Positions 1 to 9,496 of a stretch of DNA of 64,000 bases are shown in pieces (position 1 is the first letter of the stretch; every line of letters starts with the position of its first letter). The DNA comes from Collinsella sp. AK_207A (GTDB taxonomy: Bacteria; Actinomycetota; Coriobacteriia; Coriobacteriales; Coriobacteriaceae). Below the pieces are notes generated by a model. It was not told the origin of the DNA. It did not search any database and saw only the letters and a list, made by a program, of their open reading frames with translations. A program made the position numbers and the translations under genes. The stretch spans positions 1 to 64,000 of the forward strand of contig NZ_CABWID010000010.1 of NCBI RefSeq assembly GCF_902501965.1. The letters run 5' to 3'.

Positions 1-170
1 CCTCGATGCGCTCGACCAGCCGCTGACGGCCCCAAGGCGTGAGGCGTGAGGCGTGCGTTAGGATGTTGTGACATGGGAGGGCCCCTCTCTTCGCTGCAGA
101 CCTAGACAATCCACAGCTTCGCGGAGCCCTCCCTACTTGTCACTAGTCAGACGTAAACAACCTGTTGGCA

Positions 171-935
171 CTAAACAGCTAACCGTTTGGTCTCAACAGG
201 CCAATCGGCACTGCCGTTCCGGCCCCGGCGAGCCTGCCGCGTACGCGCGCGGAGCTTTTCCAGGCCGTCGATAAGGAAGTTGACGAACTCGTTGGGCTCG
301 CTATCGCTGGCGGGCACGATGCCGTGTTCATCGGATACCAGAAAGGGCGACTGTCCAGCGCACACGCGGTCGAGGTCAGCAGGCACAAGGGTAAGTCCGC
401 GTGTCTGCGCCAGCTGCTCTACGAGCGTCACCGTGCCGCACGGAGCCTCACCCTCGTCAACGACAATCAACAGTTGGTTGCCATCCACGGCGCAGAGCGT
501 CTCGGGGGCCACGCCGGCCTCCCCCGCCTCGCGACGTGCCGCCTCGGACCGCGCAGCGAGTGCCTCAAGCGACGTATCCGCCAGCGGCTCGTACGCACCC
601 ACGCTCATGGCCGCTTGACCGTCCACGTCCACAACCACCATGAGCACGCCGTCGCGCTCGGTGAAATCGCCCTCGGCGAGCGACCACTCGATATGCTGTT
701 TGGCCCATGAGACCAGGTTCCGGTTGATGGGGGCACCGTTCACCCGACGCGCCGCAAGCGCCCGGATATGCCGGTTGAGCATGGGAACCTTCTTACCCGC
801 CATGCGCCAGCGGCACACGAGCGCCGGCTCCCCGAGCTCAAAGCCTGCGTTTCCCCGCTCCTGCGCCGCAACGAATGCCTCATACGCCTCCCGCTCTGCA
901 GGATCCTCGAACGCAGCATCCATCACATCAGCCAC
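171..935 (-). CDS. Unrecognised 254-aa protein
   Basis: The GTG start at 935 is preceded by AAAGGTGG at good spacing and gives a soluble, acidic 254-residue protein. I see no signal peptide or membrane segment. The N-terminal third is acidic and helical-looking. The middle contains a hydrophobic strand-rich stretch (around VLMVVVDVDG) suggesting an alpha/beta fold, and the C-terminus is basic (RARTRQARRGRNG). I do not recognise a family and assign no function. It lies downstream of purH on the same strand, separated by about 250 bp that contains a strong inverted repeat, so it is probably transcribed separately. Confidence 0.6.
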   Translation of the reverse strand: MADVMDAAFEDPAEREAYEAFVAAQERGNAGFELGEPALVCRWRMAGKKVPMLNRHIRALAARRVNGAPINRNLVSWAKQHIEWSLAEGDFTERDGVLMVVVDVDGQAAMSVGAYEPLADTSLEALAARSEAARREAGEAGVAPETLCAVDGNQLLIVVDEGEAPCGTVTLVEQLAQTRGLTLVPADLDRVCAGQSPFLVSDEHGIVPASDSEPNEFVNFLIDGLEKLRARTRQARRGRNGSADWPVETKRLAV

Positions 936-1089
936 AGCAATCCACCTTTCACCGCCAAACCAGACCCGGCCTCACCCAGCCCCAGCCACAACCGCCAAGC
1001 CAGACCCGTGCACCAGCCCAAGCCCCTCTCAACAAAGCGCGGCCTCCCCCAGCGAGCCGGGAGGGCACGCTCACCGTGCCCGAACGGCA

Positions 1090-1164
1090 GGGCGGGGCGG
1101 TACCGTCCCAGGCGAGTTCTGGCGCAGCCAGCTGCCTGAAGTCCGAGATGGTACCGCCCCGCCC
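1090..1164. repeat. Perfect 15-bp inverted repeat downstream of purH
   Basis: GGGCGGGGCGGTACC at 1090-1104 is exactly reverse-complemented at 1150-1164. The 45-base loop contains a smaller stem (CTGG/CCAG). It lies 22 bp past the purH stop codon. No U-rich tract follows on either strand, so it is not a classical intrinsic terminator. It may be an RNA 3'-end stabiliser or a palindromic protein site. Confidence 0.6.
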
Positions 1165-1186
1165 CCATGCCCCTCAGGGCAACGGA

Positions 1187-2902
<1,716 letters not shown>

Positions 2903-3281
2903 GCCATCTCCTCCTTGATTATCGGGATCGCTGCCGGGGCGCCCGCGGCTTTTCCGGCACGCATAACGGTATCAATGTAGCGCAACGATCCGCTGAAACC
3001 GCCGCTGGAACCCCCTCATTTGAAGAAATCGCGACGAACACCGCAAGTGCCTTCCATTTTTGTGTCCGCGCACCGGAGTAAGATAGCTGAATAAGCACGT
3101 TGTCCCGCATGGCCGGACGATCCTTGCCACACCCGGCTCTCCCCGCGCATGGCGTGACGAGAAAATGCCGCGGGAGTCCACCCCCCCCGATGCGCGCTTC
3201 CCGATAGTCCGAACTCCAACAGCCCTTTTGAAGAAAAAGCGTTTGAAGCATGCAGATTTGTGCGAGAAAACGTTAACGAAT

Positions 3282-3420
3282 CGTGTACTGTGCAACGCCG
3301 CAAAAATGCACGCAATATGCGTGGTACAAAGCAAACGTGTTCCGTTCGTCCACGCTCGAACAGGTACACGGAGAGCGCATTTGCGCAGGGAAAAGGGTTC
3401 CGGGCAGGGAGCCTTTTTCT
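3282..3420 (+). ncRNA. Candidate structured small RNA (three-way junction plus terminator)
   Basis: In a 619-bp gap with no convincing ORF, the plus strand can fold as follows. A closing stem pairs CGTGTAC (3282-3288) with GTACACG (3364-3370). It encloses a hairpin CACGC/GCGTG (3309-3323) and a hairpin TGTTC/GAACA (3338-3362). A hairpin GCGCA-TT-TGCGC (3375-3386) follows, and then a terminator-like stem with a U-run (3391-3420). The base composition is also less GC-rich than the neighbouring genes. No known RNA family (tmRNA, RNase P, SRP, 6S) was recognised. The call rests on structure seen by eye and on an otherwise orphan plus-strand terminator. Confidence 0.3.
3391..3420 (+). terminator. 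Intrinsic terminator, orphan on plus strand
   Basis: AAAAGGGTTCC (3391-3401) pairs with GGGAGCCTTTT (3408-3418) with one internal mismatch, followed by a T-rich run. No plus-strand protein gene precedes it, which is the main reason to suspect a small RNA upstream. Confidence 0.5.
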
Positions 3421-3463
3421 TTATGCCTCGCCCTTTCAACTAAGCCGCACATGCACGAAGAAC

Positions 3464-3497
3464 GGGCCGGAAGCGCATGCATCCGCGCTCCCGGCCC
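3464..3497 (-). terminator. Terminator hairpin after first DUF2207 gene
   Basis: GGGCCGGAAGCGC (3464-3476) pairs with GCGCTCCCGGCCC (3485-3497) with one wobble. On the minus strand it follows the stop codon at 3522 and is followed by a weak GTTCTTCGT tract. Confidence 0.55.
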
Positions 3498-3521
3498 AAC
3501 TATTCAAACACAACCAAGCGG

Positions 3522-5453
3522 TTAGAACGTTCCTCCGCCCCCGCCACCGACGCCGCCTCCGCCACCGCCGGAGAAGCCTCCGCCAAAGCCGCCGCCAGAA
3601 CTCTCGCTCGAGGCGGCGATGGTCGAGATCGCGACATCGTTCGCCGCGGTGAGCGCCGAGGTCGGCGTCTCCATACCCTCATGCCGGCGGTACCACCACC
3701 AGCTGGGATAGTAGCCATCGGAGAAAGAGTCATCGTAGCTCGTGGGCGTAGCAGCCGCCAGATCCTCGAGCACCTGATCGGATACGCCAAGGGCCACCGC
3801 AAAGACGAGCAGCTTGTTCCAGAGCACCACATCACCCGGCACTGCCTCGTGCAGGCGCGTGAAGTCCTCGAACCAATGCTTCAGCGCCCGGCAGCGGGCG
3901 TAGAGCTCCGCCCCCTCCGGCGTGAAGCGCTTGAAGGTCCAGCTCAGCACGATACCCGCGGTGGAAAGCACCGCGACCACGGGTATCATGACGAGCCATC
4001 CGGCCTCGGCGCAGAAGATGATTCCCAGGAGCAGAGAGATGCCGCCCACGATGCTCCCGCCGATACCCGCGGCAAGGCCGGTCGAACGCACCAAATCGCG
4101 GCTCTCCAAACGGTCCCTCACCACCGAGGTGTAGGACCGCCACCGCTCCGAATAACCCTCGGGATCATCCTCGGCAACCTTCTTCATCTCCTGGAACGCG
4201 ATCTCGTAGCGGCCCTCACCGCAATAGAGCTTGATCGCGGCGCGATCGATTTCGTCCTTCACGCGCTGCTCGTAGTCCTCCGGTACCCCGAGCAGGTAAT
4301 CGTCCTCCTGACGCTCGCCGCCAAAGAAGGTACGCGTCGTAGACGTGGTCTTGGAGACCGAGACGATATGGTCGTCCGTGAGCTTCATGATGGTGGACAC
4401 CAGGGCGGCGTTACCCACAGATTTGTTCTTCATAAACGCCGCGATGACCGCTGGATGGTCGTCGGAAGGCACATCGCGGAAATATGTCTCCTGGAACAGG
4501 GGCTTGGGCTTGCGCCCAAAGGCGATCTTGACGATCACCACCGCCAGGAAGAAGCAGACCGAAGCGGCGATGCCCACCCCACCGAGCACCATTGCCTCCT
4601 GACGCGCCGCTTCGCGCGCCCGATTCGCTTGATCGGCCCATGTCTGCTCCTCGGAAAGTATGACGGGCAGGCGGTTGCCAGAGCTGTCGACCTCCCCGTT
4701 TGGAGCATTGCCCGGCGCGAGCTGGGGCACCCAGGCCGTGGGGAAGACGATGCGCGCTTCGGCGAACTCGCCGGAATTGACCGTGGGAACCGCGTAGGTA
4801 ACGGCGGGCGTGCCCGCATCCAGGGCAACATCGCCGTCCAGCGGGCCATGGCCCCAGGCGCGCAGGTTCGCGGAATCGGAGCCCGTGCTGGCTGCCACGC
4901 CCGAGGAGCTGGCGCCTGCAAAGCTCACACTCAGCTGGACGTCGTCGGAATCCTCTGCCCAACCGCTGCCGACGAACTTCCAGTACAGCTCTGCGGTATC
5001 GTTCCACGACATGACCGCGCCGGTCAGGCTATAGGTGATCGAGATCGTGGCCTCGTCGCCATCGGCATGGGGCGCGTACACCTTGAGTTGGATGTCCGAG
5101 TCCGTGGTTTCCGCGGTGTAGACGCCGGACTCTCCGTTCTCGGCGCTGCTCACCTGCTGGTAGTCCGTGGTACCGTCAGACACCCGCTGCACCTGGATAT
5201 CGGCGGTCGCACCCTGCTTGTTCGCCCCGAGCGGGATATCCCAGAAGACGCCGTTCACGCTCTCGTCGAACGAAAACATGCGCTGCTCCGTCACGGTGAG
5301 CGAGCCGTCCTGCTGAACCTCGGCCTCTATGTGCACATGGGGCATGGAGAAACTGCTCGCCCGAGCCGTGGACGGCGCAAACAGCCCTGCGAGCACGAAC
5401 ACGAGCACGAACACGGACAAGACGAACGGGACCGCAAGGCGACGCATGCGCAT
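3522..5453 (-). CDS. DUF2207-family membrane protein (copy A)
   Basis: A 643-residue predicted surface/membrane protein of the DUF2207 family, whose function is not established. An N-terminal signal peptide (about residues 1-33, ending near STARA) is followed by an extracytoplasmic beta-rich domain with a VTEQRMFSFDESVNG-type segment typical of the family. A membrane helix follows near residue 280 (VGIAASVCFFLAVVIVKIAFG), then a cytoplasmic-type region, a paired hydrophobic segment near 450-510, and a long glycine-rich tail ending GGGGGGTF. The ATG at 5453 follows GGGAGA; a TTG 12 bp upstream is less likely. It is paralogous to the next gene and probably co-transcribed with it. Confidence 0.85.
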   Translation of the reverse strand: MRMRRLAVPFVLSVFVLVFVLAGLFAPSTARASSFSMPHVHIEAEVQQDGSLTVTEQRMFSFDESVNGVFWDIPLGANKQGATADIQVQRVSDGTTDYQQVSSAENGESGVYTAETTDSDIQLKVYAPHADGDEATISITYSLTGAVMSWNDTAELYWKFVGSGWAEDSDDVQLSVSFAGASSSGVAASTGSDSANLRAWGHGPLDGDVALDAGTPAVTYAVPTVNSGEFAEARIVFPTAWVPQLAPGNAPNGEVDSSGNRLPVILSEEQTWADQANRAREAARQEAMVLGGVGIAASVCFFLAVVIVKIAFGRKPKPLFQETYFRDVPSDDHPAVIAAFMKNKSVGNAALVSTIMKLTDDHIVSVSKTTSTTRTFFGGERQEDDYLLGVPEDYEQRVKDEIDRAAIKLYCGEGRYEIAFQEMKKVAEDDPEGYSERWRSYTSVVRDRLESRDLVRSTGLAAGIGGSIVGGISLLLGIIFCAEAGWLVMIPVVAVLSTAGIVLSWTFKRFTPEGAELYARCRALKHWFEDFTRLHEAVPGDVVLWNKLLVFAVALGVSDQVLEDLAAATPTSYDDSFSDGYYPSWWWYRRHEGMETPTSALTAANDVAISTIAASSESSGGGFGGGFSGGGGGGVGGGGGGTF

Positions 5454-5558
5454 GGGTTCTCCCAACGTTGAGATGACACTCTGAACTGCCGGACAGCATT
5501 CTACTCTCCCCGCATGGTCGCGGCGCCGCGCGCAGTCAACGCATGCGGCACGCCCTCG

Positions 5559-7442
5559 CTAGAAGGTGCCTCCGCCTCCCCCTCCGACGCCGCCACCGCC
5601 GCCGCCCGAGAATCCACCGCCAAATCCGCTTCCAGAGCTTGAGGCGCTCCCCGCCGCCACGGCAACCGAGACATCGCTCACCCGATGCATGGCACGAATC
5701 GGGGCATCCATGTTGCCGTGCCGGCGCAGCCACCACCAGCTGGGGTAATAGGGACTCCCGTCTGCGTACGCTTCATCGAACGCGCGCGGCGTGGCCGCCG
5801 CCAGCTCCTTCAGCACCCGGTCTGATACGCCCAGGGCCACCGCCATGACGAGCAACTTGTTCCAAAGCACCACGTCACCGGGCGCGGCCGCGCCCAGCCG
5901 CGTGAAATCCTCCAGCCAGTGCTTGAGGGCGCGGCAGCGCGCTTGCAGGTCAACGCCCTTCTGCGTCAGGCGGCGCAGCGTGGACGCGACGAGGATCCCG
6001 GCCACTACGAGCGGCAGGCCGATGAGCGGCAGCGGGGAGCCCAAATAGAGAGCGGAAGCCACCTCGCCAACCGCCAGCGCCCCGCCCGCAACGCACGCGA
6101 TCACAAATGGCAGCACGCCGTCCGACTCAACAAGATCCCAACGCTCCTGCCGGGCGGCAACCTCATCCTGGAAGTCCTTCCAGCGGGCACGGAAGAGCTC
6201 GGGTTCCTTCTTGGCTATGTCTTCCATTTCGCCGAACGCCACCGCAATCCCGCCGTCTCCCAGGTAGAGGACCAATGCCGCACGGTCGATCCTGTCGGTC
6301 AGCGCCCGCCGATCTTCCGCGTCGACACTCAGCTCGTAATCCTCTTCCTCGCGCTTCTTGCCGAGTACGTTGCGTGCCTCGCGCGTCGTCTTGGCGATGC
6401 GGACCACATGCTCGTCGCACAGGTTCATCAACGTGGCGAGCAGGGCCCTGCCATCCGCCTTACGGCCGCTCATGAAAGCGGAGATGATAGCCGGATGCCC
6501 TCGCGAGGGCAGGTCGCGGAAATACTCGTCCGTAAACGTGGGCTTGGGATTGGGATGCCGCCATTTGAAGACGAGCACCACCAGGCAGAACAGCGCCGGC
6601 AACCCGATGCTCATCCCCGTGAGAACGTACAGTATGAGGCGCGCGTGCTCGCGCCGGGCATTCGCCTGGTCAGCCCACGCCTGTTCCTCGGAGAGAACGT
6701 CGGGCAGCCGCATCTGATTGACCGCCTGAAGATCAGGTACCCAGGCCGCAGGAAAGACGATACGTGCCTCCGCAACGTCTCCGGCAGGCACGGTGGGAAC
6801 GTCATAAGACACGGAAGGCCCGTCGGCATCGAGCGAAACGACACCGTCCAGGGGTCCATGCCCCCAGGCGCGCAGGTTGGCGCCGTCCGACCCCGTCTTC
6901 GCCTGCACGCCCGAGGCCGCGGCGTTCAGGAACGTCACGCTTAGATGCACGTCATCGGAATCGTTTTGCCAATCCGCGCCCACGTACTTCCAGTACAGCT
7001 CAGCGGTGTCTGACCATGCCATCACCGCGCCGGCAACGGTGTAGTTCACGGTGATGCGGGCCTCGTCGCCAGCCTCGTGCGGCGTGTAGACCTTGAGCGA
7101 AAGGTCGCCAGACACGTCCTCCTCAACGGTGTACACACCGCCCTGGCCGTTCTCCGCGCTCTCGACCCGCGCGAGCGACACGCCGTCCTCGCTCACGCTC
7201 CCCACAACGGTGGTCGACATCGCACCCTGCTGGTTCTGACCGTTTGCAAAAGTCCAGTAGACGCCGTTGGCGGCATCGTTGAAGCTGAAGGTCCGCGTCT
7301 CGGAAACGTTGAGCGAGCCATCCGTCCCCACAATTGCCTTGATATCCACGCGGGGCATGTCGGCATCGGCCCGTGCCAGAACCGGCGCGCAGAACAGCAG
7401 GCAAACCATGGCGAGTACGACGGCGACGATTCGGCGACGCAT
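5559..7442 (-). CDS. DUF2207-family membrane protein (copy B)
   Basis: A 627-residue paralogue of the gene downstream, with the same order of parts: signal peptide, extracytoplasmic domain (VSETRTFSFNDAANGVYW), membrane helix, cytoplasmic region with a second hydrophobic pair, and a glycine tail SGGGGGGVGGGGGGTF. Highly similar segments include WADQAN, LRAWGHGPLDG, and YYPSWWW before the tail, which points to an old tandem duplication. ATG at 7442 follows GAGGAG. The intergenic gap to copy A is about 100 bp and has no clear terminator, so one transcript is likely. No function is assigned; family members are envelope proteins. Confidence 0.85.
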   Translation of the reverse strand: MRRRIVAVVLAMVCLLFCAPVLARADADMPRVDIKAIVGTDGSLNVSETRTFSFNDAANGVYWTFANGQNQQGAMSTTVVGSVSEDGVSLARVESAENGQGGVYTVEEDVSGDLSLKVYTPHEAGDEARITVNYTVAGAVMAWSDTAELYWKYVGADWQNDSDDVHLSVTFLNAAASGVQAKTGSDGANLRAWGHGPLDGVVSLDADGPSVSYDVPTVPAGDVAEARIVFPAAWVPDLQAVNQMRLPDVLSEEQAWADQANARREHARLILYVLTGMSIGLPALFCLVVLVFKWRHPNPKPTFTDEYFRDLPSRGHPAIISAFMSGRKADGRALLATLMNLCDEHVVRIAKTTREARNVLGKKREEEDYELSVDAEDRRALTDRIDRAALVLYLGDGGIAVAFGEMEDIAKKEPELFRARWKDFQDEVAARQERWDLVESDGVLPFVIACVAGGALAVGEVASALYLGSPLPLIGLPLVVAGILVASTLRRLTQKGVDLQARCRALKHWLEDFTRLGAAAPGDVVLWNKLLVMAVALGVSDRVLKELAAATPRAFDEAYADGSPYYPSWWWLRRHGNMDAPIRAMHRVSDVSVAVAAGSASSSGSGFGGGFSGGGGGGVGGGGGGTF

Positions 7443-7478
7443 GGCAACTCCTCAGACGGCTACGAAAGCCCACCCATT

Positions 7479-8432
7479 CTAACGCGCGGGCATGCACGCA
7501 TCCGAACGGTGCGCGCGGACCATATCCCAGCTAAAGCATGCAGCCAGTTGATCCGCGGACCGAGGCGTCTGGTCCGGAGCGAGACCGGTGGCGCCCGCGA
7601 GCCAGCCGATCAAGCGCTCGGGCGAGCCGAAGCGCTCGCGCAGCGCCCCCATATCAAGATCGCCGTCGCGCTTGGAAAGCCGCCGACCATCCGGCGCCAC
7701 GAGCAGCGGAACATGTGCATACGCCGGATGCGGCAAGCCCAGAAGTTCTTGCAGATACCGCTGGCGGGCAACGGACCCCAGCAGATCGCGGCCGCGCACC
7801 ACCTCGGTCACGCCCATCTCGGCATCGTCCACCACCACCGCAAGCTGGTAGGCGAACACGCCGTCCGAGCGGCGCACGACAAAGTCCCCGCACTCCTGCG
7901 CCAGAGTCTCGTGCTGGGGACCGTATGTCCTGTCTACGAACCGGACTTCCCCCTGCGGATCGCCCGTATCGGGGACGCGCACGCGCCACGCCGGCGAACG
8001 GACGGCAGTGCGCGCGGCCACCTCCTCTGCTGAGAGCGCGCGACACGTCCCCGCGTACACAGGCGTACCGTCGCTCGCATGGGGAGCGCTCGCCGCGTGC
8101 AGCTCGGCGCGCGAGCAGAAGCAGGGATACACAAGCCCCAGATCGCGCAGGTGTTCATAAGCAGCCTGATAGAGATCGAGACGATCGTGCTGGTAGACAA
8201 CGTCGCCATCCCAATCGAACCCCAGCCAACGCAGGTCATCCAGAAGAAGATCGGTCCACGGACCGGTCTTGGTGCGGGGGTCCAGATCCTCCACCCGCAT
8301 CAGCACGCGCCCGCCGCGGCTCCGAGCCGAAAGCCAGGCAAGAAGCATGGCGTACACGTTACCCAGATGCATGCGACCCGAAGGCGAGGGGGCAAAACGC
8401 CCAACCGGTATGTTCGTTGGAGAAGCGGTCAT
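7479..8432 (-). CDS. gluQ: Glutamyl-Q tRNA(Asp) synthetase
   Basis: A truncated GluRS paralogue that glutamylates queuosine at position 34 of tRNA-Asp. It has the class I core with RFAPSPSG (residues 12-19), an HLGN 'HIGH' motif, a zinc site formed by Cys104 and Cys106 with Tyr126 and Cys130, and a KMSKS-like RLSKRDGD, and it lacks an anticodon-binding domain. Its 317 residues match the family. I chose ATG at 8432 because a TTG 54 bp upstream lies inside the ferritin terminator. The chosen ATG has no Shine-Dalgarno but sits 7 nt after a perfect TATACT, so the mRNA may be leaderless. Confidence 0.9.
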   Translation of the reverse strand: MTASPTNIPVGRFAPSPSGRMHLGNVYAMLLAWLSARSRGGRVLMRVEDLDPRTKTGPWTDLLLDDLRWLGFDWDGDVVYQHDRLDLYQAAYEHLRDLGLVYPCFCSRAELHAASAPHASDGTPVYAGTCRALSAEEVAARTAVRSPAWRVRVPDTGDPQGEVRFVDRTYGPQHETLAQECGDFVVRRSDGVFAYQLAVVVDDAEMGVTEVVRGRDLLGSVARQRYLQELLGLPHPAYAHVPLLVAPDGRRLSKRDGDLDMGALRERFGSPERLIGWLAGATGLAPDQTPRSADQLAACFSWDMVRAHRSDACMPAR

Positions 8433-8439
8433 GCGGGCA

Positions 8440-8445
8440 AGTATA
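8440..8445 (-). promoter_or_regulatory. -10 box for gluQ, likely leaderless transcript
   Basis: TATACT on the minus strand, followed by 7 bases and the ATG at 8432. That spacing would start the RNA at or next to the start codon. No convincing -35 element is visible. Confidence 0.5.
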
Positions 8446-8485
8446 GCCCTGTGGCGAGCGCCTTGAGCATCTCGTCCGAACAACA

Positions 8486-8517
8486 AAGAACCCCGAAGCC
8501 GAGGCTCCGGGGTTCTT
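8486..8517 (-). terminator. Intrinsic terminator after ferritin
   Basis: AAGAACCCCGGAGCC pairs with GGCTTCGGGGTTCTT on the minus strand around a very short loop, followed by TGTTGTT. It lies 24 bp past the ferritin stop codon. Confidence 0.85.
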
Positions 8518-8540
8518 CGGGAAAGGAGGTGAGTTGAGAC

Positions 8541-9059
8541 CTACATGGGCAGCGTGGTCTGAGCCACGTAGGTGCGGGTCTGGTACTCGCGGTCGAGGTC
8601 GAAGAGGCCCTTGGGGTCGGAGCCGAACAGCTTCATGTTGGTGATCATGTCGCGGGCGTTCGTCTCCTCCTCGCCCTGCTCGCCAACGAACCAGTCGAGC
8701 ATCTTCATGGCGCGGATATCATGCTCGTCGCGCGCCACCTCGTAGCAGTGGTGGATGAGGCTCGTCACGTACTCCTCGTGGGCAAGGCCGGCCTCGAGCG
8801 GCTCAAGGTCGTTGCTAAAGGTCTTGTCGGGCTTGGCGATGGCCTCCATGGTGGGCTTGTAGTCGTTGTCCAGCAGATAGCGACGAAGCGCCTTGGCGTG
8901 GTCGACCTCCTCCTGAACTTGGATCATATACCAGTTCGCAAAGCCCTTCAGGCCGCGATCCTCATAGTAGTCGGCAAAGGTTAGGTACAGATACGCGGAG
9001 TAGAGCTCGGCGTTGATCTGCTTCTCAAGAACTTCTGCAACCTTCTCGTTCATGGCCAT
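8541..9059 (-). CDS. ftnA: Ferritin (non-heme, FtnA-type)
   Basis: Iron-storage ferritin of 172 residues, the usual length. The four-helix bundle carries ferroxidase ligands visible as Glu18 (NAELYSAY), the Glu50/Glu51-His54 group in QEEVDHAK, and a later VGEQGEEE segment. There is no heme-binding bacterioferritin pattern. The ATG at 9059 (MAMNEKV) is preceded by GGGGAGAGG; an in-frame extension to 9248 exists but would run into the tRNA terminator and is unlike any ferritin. It is monocistronic, with its own terminator downstream. Confidence 0.93.
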   Translation of the reverse strand: MAMNEKVAEVLEKQINAELYSAYLYLTFADYYEDRGLKGFANWYMIQVQEEVDHAKALRRYLLDNDYKPTMEAIAKPDKTFSNDLEPLEAGLAHEEYVTSLIHHCYEVARDEHDIRAMKMLDWFVGEQGEEETNARDMITNMKLFGSDPKGLFDLDREYQTRTYVAQTTLPM

Positions 9060-9213
9060 GCAGCCTCTCCCCTTTTTTCGATGAAGCAACGAGCGTTTCC
9101 TGTGCACGTTGGGCCTTATACCCACCTGGAATGATTGAAGCGCCTTAAACCGACTCCGCACATTCCTTCCATGGACGATGCGCTGGTCTGCTATCATAGA
9201 AGGCCGAGCTAAC

Positions 9214-9239
9214 AAAAAAGCGAGCCAATGGCTCGCTTT
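9214..9239 (-). terminator. tRNA-Arg terminator
   Basis: On the minus strand AAAGCGAGCC pairs with GGCTCGCTTT, continuing into a run of six T. It lies just downstream of tRNA-Arg and has nearly the same stem as the tRNA-Ser terminator near 12.13 kb. Confidence 0.85.
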
Positions 9240-9249
9240 CAAGTTCAAC

Positions 9250-9326
9250 TGGTGCGGCGTACAGGATTCGAACCTGTGACGTTCTGATTCGTAGTCAGAC
9301 CCTCTATCCAGCTGAGGTAACGCCGC
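9250..9326 (-). tRNA. tRNA-Arg(ACG)
   Basis: Cloverleaf read on the minus strand: acceptor GCGGCGT with ACGCCGC, anticodon stem TCTGA/TCAGA with loop CTACGAA (anticodon ACG, expected to become ICG), T-loop GGTTCGAATCC, discriminator A and an encoded CCA. Confidence 0.95.
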
Positions 9327-9496
9327 AACGCAAGGAATATAATGTCATCTGGAACCCCTTCCGTCAAGCGGTTTTTTCAAAATTGGGTAGATTCTTTTTG
9401 CTGGGCCGGTTTTCCGCATCATTGTCGCAGGCCAAGACATTGTGGGCACAATAGGGACCAGAATGCATCGTGCACCTGAACCTTGGAGTAGCGACC

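Noticed and set aside
1-170. Possible gene fragment at the left edge
   Set aside because: A 7-bp tandem repeat (GGCGTGA) and short open stretches are visible, but no start, stop and protein pattern could be combined into a supportable gene.
2919-3443. Several open frames on both strands in the purH upstream gap
   Set aside because: None has a good ribosome site or plausible composition, and they overlap each other; an RNA fits better.
3477-5471. 664-codon plus-strand frame across the first DUF2207 gene
   Set aside because: Antisense shadow with no start site; the minus-strand product has signal peptide, helices and tail expected of the family.
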